64,000 bases of DNA from Streptococcus timonensis (GTDB lineage Bacteria > Bacillota > Bacilli > Lactobacillales > Streptococcaceae), in the NCBI RefSeq assembly GCF_900095845.1, contig NZ_FMIX01000004.1, positions 1,185,501 to 1,249,500 of the forward strand, read 5' to 3'. The notes below the pieces were generated by a model, which saw nothing but the letters and a program-made list of their open reading frames with translations, ran no database searches and was not told the origin of the DNA. Numbering within the stretch: the first letter of the stretch is position 1; the number at the start of each line of letters is the position of its first letter. The position numbers were made by a program, and so were the translations under genes. Shown here piece after piece: positions 60,422 through 64,000 of this stretch.

Positions 60422-61309
60422 TTATTTTGCAACGCTCTTAGCAAGTACGAAGTTCCCAAGTGTAGCTGAACCATTACCTGCAACAGCTGGGGTCACGATA
60501 TAGTCGCGCACATCTGGAACTGGTAGGTAGCCATTAAGTAGGACTGTGAATTTCTCACGGACACGATCAAGCATGTGTTGTTGAGCCATAACCCCACCAC
60601 CAAAGACGATGACATCTGGACGGAAAGTTACGGTTGCATTAACTGCAGCTTGAGCGATATAGTAGGCTTGAACATCCCAGACAGAGTTGTTCAGTTCAAT
60701 GTTTTCCCCACGAACACCTGTACGAGCTTCCAAACTTGGACCAGCTGCATAACCTTCCAAACATCCATTATGGAAAGGACAAACACCTTTAAATTCTTTC
60801 TCAATATCCATTGGGTGTCTAGCCACATAATAATGACCCATCTCAGGGTGACCAACACCGCCAATAAACTCGCCACGTTGGATAACACCTGCACCGATAC
60901 CTGTACCGATTGTGTAATAAACCAAGTTTTCGATACGACCGCCGGCATTATTACGAGCAACCACTTCACCGTATGCAGAACTGTTTACGTCTGTCGTGAA
61001 ATACATAGGCACGTTTAGAGCGCGACGAAGGGCACCAAGTAAGTCTACATTTGCCCAGTTAGGTTTTGGAGTTGTTGTGATAAATCCGTAAGTTTTTGAA
61101 TTTTTATCGATATCGATTGGACCAAATGAACCAATGGCAAGTCCTGCAAGATTATCAAATTTTGAGAAGAACTCGATGGTTTTATCGATTGTTTCAATAG
61201 GTGTTGTTGTAGGAAATTGTACCTTTTCTACAACATTATAGTTTTCATCTCCGACAGCACAGACAAATTTTGTACCGCCTGCTTCCAAACTTCCGTATAG
61301 TTTTGTCAT
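60422..61309 (-). CDS. scrK: Fructokinase (ROK family)
   Basis: The 295-aa kinase phosphorylates the fructose released from sucrose-6-phosphate. ROK features: GSLEAGGTKFVCAVGD (ATP), IGSFGPIDID, TIGTGIGAGVI, and the zinc-binding H..CPFHNGCLEGYAAGPS. The ATG at 61309 has AGAGGT; a longer frame to 61402 runs through the promoter and is rejected. It follows scrA on the same strand with its own promoter. Confidence 0.93.
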   Translation of the reverse strand: MTKLYGSLEAGGTKFVCAVGDENYNVVEKVQFPTTTPIETIDKTIEFFSKFDNLAGLAIGSFGPIDIDKNSKTYGFITTTPKPNWANVDLLGALRRALNVPMYFTTDVNSSAYGEVVARNNAGGRIENLVYYTIGTGIGAGVIQRGEFIGGVGHPEMGHYYVARHPMDIEKEFKGVCPFHNGCLEGYAAGPSLEARTGVRGENIELNNSVWDVQAYYIAQAAVNATVTFRPDVIVFGGGVMAQQHMLDRVREKFTVLLNGYLPVPDVRDYIVTPAVAGNGSATLGNFVLAKSVAK

Positions 61310-61336
61310 GATAAACCTCTTGTATTTATTTTCTCT

Positions 61337-61342
61337 ATTATA
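61337..61342 (-). promoter_or_regulatory. scrK promoter -10
   Basis: TGCTATAAT extended -10 on the minus strand, about 30 bp before the scrK start; no clear -35. Confidence 0.55.
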
Positions 61343-61406
61343 GCATATTCCCATAAGGAAAATTACTCTATATTTTAGTTTTTTCTCTGTAAATTTAATC
61401 ATTCAA

Positions 61407-61443
61407 GCAAAAACGAACAAACATGACATTTGTTCGTTTTTTT
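61407..61443 (-). terminator. Terminator after scrA
   Basis: Perfect 12-bp stem AAAACGAACAAA/TTTGTTCGTTTT with T-runs on both strands; it divides scrA from scrK. Confidence 0.85.
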
Positions 61444-61449
61444 GATTTA

Positions 61450-63345
61450 TTAAGCTTTAACTTCGATAACTACATCACCCTTAGCAACAGATCCAGAAGC
61501 AACTGGATTTACTGAAGCAAAGTCTGCAGTGTTTGTTACGATAACCATAGTTGTGTTATCAAGACCTGCAGCAGCAATCTTAGCTGAGTCAAATGTTCCA
61601 AGAACATCTCCAGCTTTAACCTTATCACCTTGATTAACTTTTTGGTTGAAACCTTCACCGTTCATTGACACAGTGTCGATACCAACGTGGATCAAGATTT
61701 CTGCACCGTTAGCAGTTCTCAATCCATAAGCATGGCCAGTCGGGAAGACGATTGTCACTTCAGCATCAGCTGGTGCATAAACAACATCTTGGCTAGGTTT
61801 CACAGCAATACCTTGTCCCATAGCTCCGCTTGAGAAGACTGGGTCATTCACATTTGAAAGAGCAACAACATCACCAACGATTGGAGTTTGGATAACACCT
61901 TCGCTAAGTGAAACAAGATTACCAGTTACTGCTTCTTCTGTTAATCGGTCAGTTTCAGCTTCAGAAATTGCTCCTGCAACCTCTTCTACTTCATCTTCGT
62001 AACCAAACATGTAAGTAAGAGCAAAACCAAGTGAAAATGATACAGCTACCATAAGAAGGTATTGTAGAAGTTGTCCATTACCAATGTAAAGCATTGTACC
62101 TGGGATAATTGTGATACCATTACCAGTACCAGCAAGTCCTAGGATTGAAGCAAGTCCACCACCGACTGCACCAGCAATCAATGAAAGGAAGAATGGTTTA
62201 CGGTAACGCAAGTTAACCCCGAAGATAGCTGGCTCAGTAATACCAAGAAAGGCAGATAGAGCAGCTGGGAAAGCAAGAGTTTTAAGTTTAGGATTTTTAG
62301 TTTTCACACCAACGGCTACTGTCGCGGCACCTTGAGCAGTCATAGCTGCAGTAATGATAGCGTTGAATGGGTTAGCATGATCAGCAGCAAGCAATTGAAC
62401 TTCAAGCAAGTTGAAGATGTGGTGAACACCTGATACGACGATCAATTGGTGAACTCCACCGATTAAGAAACCACCAAGACCGAACGGCAAGTTAAGGAGT
62501 GCTTTTGTTCCAAGAAGGATGTAGTTTTCAACAACGTGGAAGACTGGTCCGATGATAAACAAACCAAGAATTGACATTACCAAAAGTGTTACGAATGGTG
62601 TTACCAAGAGGTCAAGAACGTCTGGAACAACCTTACGAACAGCTTTTTCAAATTTAGCTCCGACAACCCCGATGATGAAGGCTGGAAGAACGGAACCTTG
62701 CAAACCTACAACTGGGATAAATCCGAAGAACTGCATTGCAGTTACTTCACCACCAGATGCAACAGCCCAGGCATTTGGAAGTGAGCCAGATACGAGCATC
62801 ATACCAAGAACGATACCAACGGCTGGATTACCACCGAATACGCGGAATGTTGACCAAACAACTAATCCTGGCAAGATAATGAAGGCTGTATCAGTCAAGA
62901 TTTGAGTGTAAGTTGTCACATCTTCTGGAAGTGTCATCCCAAGAGCAGTCAAGAGACCACGAACACCCATGAAGAGACCAGTTGCTACGATAACTGGAAT
63001 GATTGGTACGAATACGTCACCGAAAGTACGGATAGCACGTTGGAACCAATTCCCTTGTTTAGCAGCTTCTGCTTTCATATCTTCTTTAGAAGATGTTGGC
63101 AAACCAAGAGCTACGACCTCATCGTACATCTTGTTTACTGTACCTGTACCAAAGATGATTTGGTACTGACCAGAGTTAAAGAAAGCACCTTGAACTTTTT
63201 CCAAGTTCTCGATAGCATCCTTATTGATTTTCGCTTCATCTTTTACCATAACACGGAGGCGAGTCGCACAGTGAGCTACACTGTTGACGTTCTCACGTCC
63301 ACCCAAGGCTTCGATGACTTTTTTTGCAATTTCTGTATTGGTCAT
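61450..63345 (-). CDS. scrA: Sucrose PTS transporter EIIBCA
   Basis: This 631-aa permease imports sucrose as sucrose-6-phosphate. The IIB domain (1-90) has the phosphorylated Cys in HCATRLRV. The IIC membrane domain (about 105-455) includes GVHHIFNLLEVQLL and FGVNLRYRKPFF. The IIA domain (about 490-631) carries the His in ILIHVGIDTV. Start: ATG at 63345 with AAGGAG 10 bases upstream; the TTG two codons earlier is an alternative. Neighbouring scrK and scrB support sucrose as substrate. Confidence 0.93.
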   Translation of the reverse strand: MTNTEIAKKVIEALGGRENVNSVAHCATRLRVMVKDEAKINKDAIENLEKVQGAFFNSGQYQIIFGTGTVNKMYDEVVALGLPTSSKEDMKAEAAKQGNWFQRAIRTFGDVFVPIIPVIVATGLFMGVRGLLTALGMTLPEDVTTYTQILTDTAFIILPGLVVWSTFRVFGGNPAVGIVLGMMLVSGSLPNAWAVASGGEVTAMQFFGFIPVVGLQGSVLPAFIIGVVGAKFEKAVRKVVPDVLDLLVTPFVTLLVMSILGLFIIGPVFHVVENYILLGTKALLNLPFGLGGFLIGGVHQLIVVSGVHHIFNLLEVQLLAADHANPFNAIITAAMTAQGAATVAVGVKTKNPKLKTLAFPAALSAFLGITEPAIFGVNLRYRKPFFLSLIAGAVGGGLASILGLAGTGNGITIIPGTMLYIGNGQLLQYLLMVAVSFSLGFALTYMFGYEDEVEEVAGAISEAETDRLTEEAVTGNLVSLSEGVIQTPIVGDVVALSNVNDPVFSSGAMGQGIAVKPSQDVVYAPADAEVTIVFPTGHAYGLRTANGAEILIHVGIDTVSMNGEGFNQKVNQGDKVKAGDVLGTFDSAKIAAAGLDNTTMVIVTNTADFASVNPVASGSVAKGDVVIEVKA

Positions 63346-63380
63346 TTGCAAAAATCTCCTTATAAAAATTTGTTCTTGTC

Positions 63381-63396
63381 TGAAAGCGATTTTACT
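63381..63396. promoter_or_regulatory. cre-like site in the scrA leader
   Basis: TGAAAGCGATTTTACT is close to the CcpA cre consensus (TGnAAnCGnTnnCA) and lies downstream of the scrA start point, where it would act as a roadblock. Confidence 0.55.
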
Positions 63397-63411
63397 CGCC
63401 CTACGAGTATT

Positions 63412-63439
63412 ATTTTATCATCTTTTAAAAATATGTCAA
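63412..63439 (-). promoter_or_regulatory. scrA promoter
   Basis: TTGACA (63434-63439), 16-bp spacer, TAAAAT (63412-63417) on the minus strand; the -35 is part of an ScrR-like operator. Confidence 0.75.
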
Positions 63440-63449
63440 GCGTTTTGCA
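63434..63449. promoter_or_regulatory. ScrR-like operator at scrA
   Basis: TGTCAAGCGTTTTGCA resembles the near-palindrome at scrB and overlaps the scrA -35 box. Confidence 0.6.
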
Positions 63450-63605
63450 GAAAAAAATTTTTGATTGTTAAAGTTTTTGATAGCTTTTGCTACTTTCTTA
63501 ATAAAACTCTCTCAAAATTGCCCGATTCTACGTGTTTTTATGTGTATTTTTTTCAAAAACTTTCATATTTTCATTAATTTTCATAAAAATAGGTTTCTAA
63601 TTATC
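63450..63605. other. Middle of the divergent scrA-scrB region
   Basis: AT-rich and without a gene. TTTTCATnAA-like words occur around 63560-63590, but I see no clear site. Confidence 0.4.
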
Positions 63606-63621
63606 TGTCAATCGTTTGACA
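63606..63621. promoter_or_regulatory. ScrR-like operator at scrB
   Basis: TGTCAATCGTTTGACA, a near-perfect palindrome of the LacI-family type used by ScrR. It lies about 30 bp upstream of the scrB -35. Confidence 0.7.
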
Positions 63622-63649
63622 TTTTTTGCTTAAATTTGATATAAAAGAC

Positions 63650-63678
63650 TTGCTTTTTTATGAGGAAACGTTTACTAT
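63650..63678 (+). promoter_or_regulatory. scrB promoter with cre-like spacer
   Basis: TTGCTT (63650-63655), 17-bp spacer, TACTAT (63673-63678). GGAAACGTTTACT (63664-63676), a cre-like core, covers the spacer and -10. Confidence 0.6.
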
Positions 63679-63710
63679 TAAGATAGTAGAAATTTTGGAA
63701 GGAAGATAAC

Positions 63711-64000
63711 ATGAAATGGACAACTGAACGTCGCTACAGACGTTATGAAGATTGGACTCAAGAAGAAATCAAACAAATTAAAGAAAATATGGCTCAGTCT
63801 CCATGGCATACAAGCTATCACATCGAACCCAAGCAAGGTCTTTTAAATGATCCAAATGGTTTTTCATATTTCGATGGTAAGTGGGTTGTCTTTTACCAAA
63901 ACTTCCCCTTTGGTGCAGCTCATGGTTTAAAATCTTGGGTACAACTTGAAAGTGATGATTTAGTTCATTTTTCAGAAACTGGTGTTAAGGTTCTACCTGA
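63711..64000 (+). CDS. scrB: Sucrose-6-phosphate hydrolase (3' part outside window)
   Basis: The first 96 codons of a GH32 invertase are visible. The nucleophile motif LLNDPNG and VFYQNFPFG follow an N-terminal MKWTTERRYRRYEDW. It splits sucrose-6-phosphate into glucose-6-phosphate and fructose, which feeds ScrK. AAGGAAG before the ATG. Divergent from scrA. Confidence 0.93.
   Translation, partial: MKWTTERRYRRYEDWTQEEIKQIKENMAQSPWHTSYHIEPKQGLLNDPNGFSYFDGKWVVFYQNFPFGAAHGLKSWVQLESDDLVHFSETGVKVLP

Overview
The window is low-GC Firmicute DNA, almost certainly from a mitis-group Streptococcus (S. mitis, S. oralis, S. pneumoniae or a close relative). The evidence is a pneumococcal-type gene order (ABC exporter, fused msrAB, thrB, hom; then a short deformylase-like gene, a Ca/Mn P-type ATPase and mntE; then scrK, scrA and scrB), a RUP-type short repeat, and a prophage lysin with a LytA-like choline-binding tail.

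Positions 1-50249 hold two head-to-tail copies of one temperate siphophage with an exact period of 34,819 bp. Copy A is partial (1 to about 15430, from inside the portal gene to the right end). Copy B is complete (about 15431-50249). Copy B reads, from left: lysin, baseplate/receptor-binding protein, holin, accessory tail genes, tail spike, Dit, tape measure, chaperones, major tail protein, neck proteins, major capsid, scaffold, a toxin-like gene pair (MuF-type minor head protein with a small acidic neighbour), portal, terminase, late regulator, a set of small early genes, RusA, SSB, DUF1351, Bet recombinase, coiled-coil genes, an iteron array with a winged-helix protein, antirepressor, Cro, CI, a membrane protein and a large serine integrase. 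All lytic genes lie on the minus strand; cI, the membrane-protein gene and int lie on the plus strand. The A/B junction at 15431 should be a rebuilt attP, because right-end sequence meets left-end sequence there. Three missense differences separate the copies (4222/39041, 4764/39583, 5988/40807), all within 1.8 kb; I saw no others by eye.

The right end of copy B cuts the C-terminal third off an ABC exporter gene (50236-51429). The gene keeps its Walker A but loses the ABC signature and Walker B, and its stop codon is supplied by the att core. The other part of that gene should lie left of copy A, outside the window.

Positions 50250-64000 are chromosome. First comes a redox and threonine block (msrAB, thrB, hom), then yaaA (possibly leaderless), a deformylase-like gene and a RUP element. 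Metal homeostasis follows: a yybP-ykoY manganese riboswitch in front of a P-type Ca/Mn efflux ATPase, divergent from mntE. The window ends in the sucrose regulon (scrK and scrA leftward, scrB rightward), with ScrR-like operators and cre-like boxes in the divergent region.
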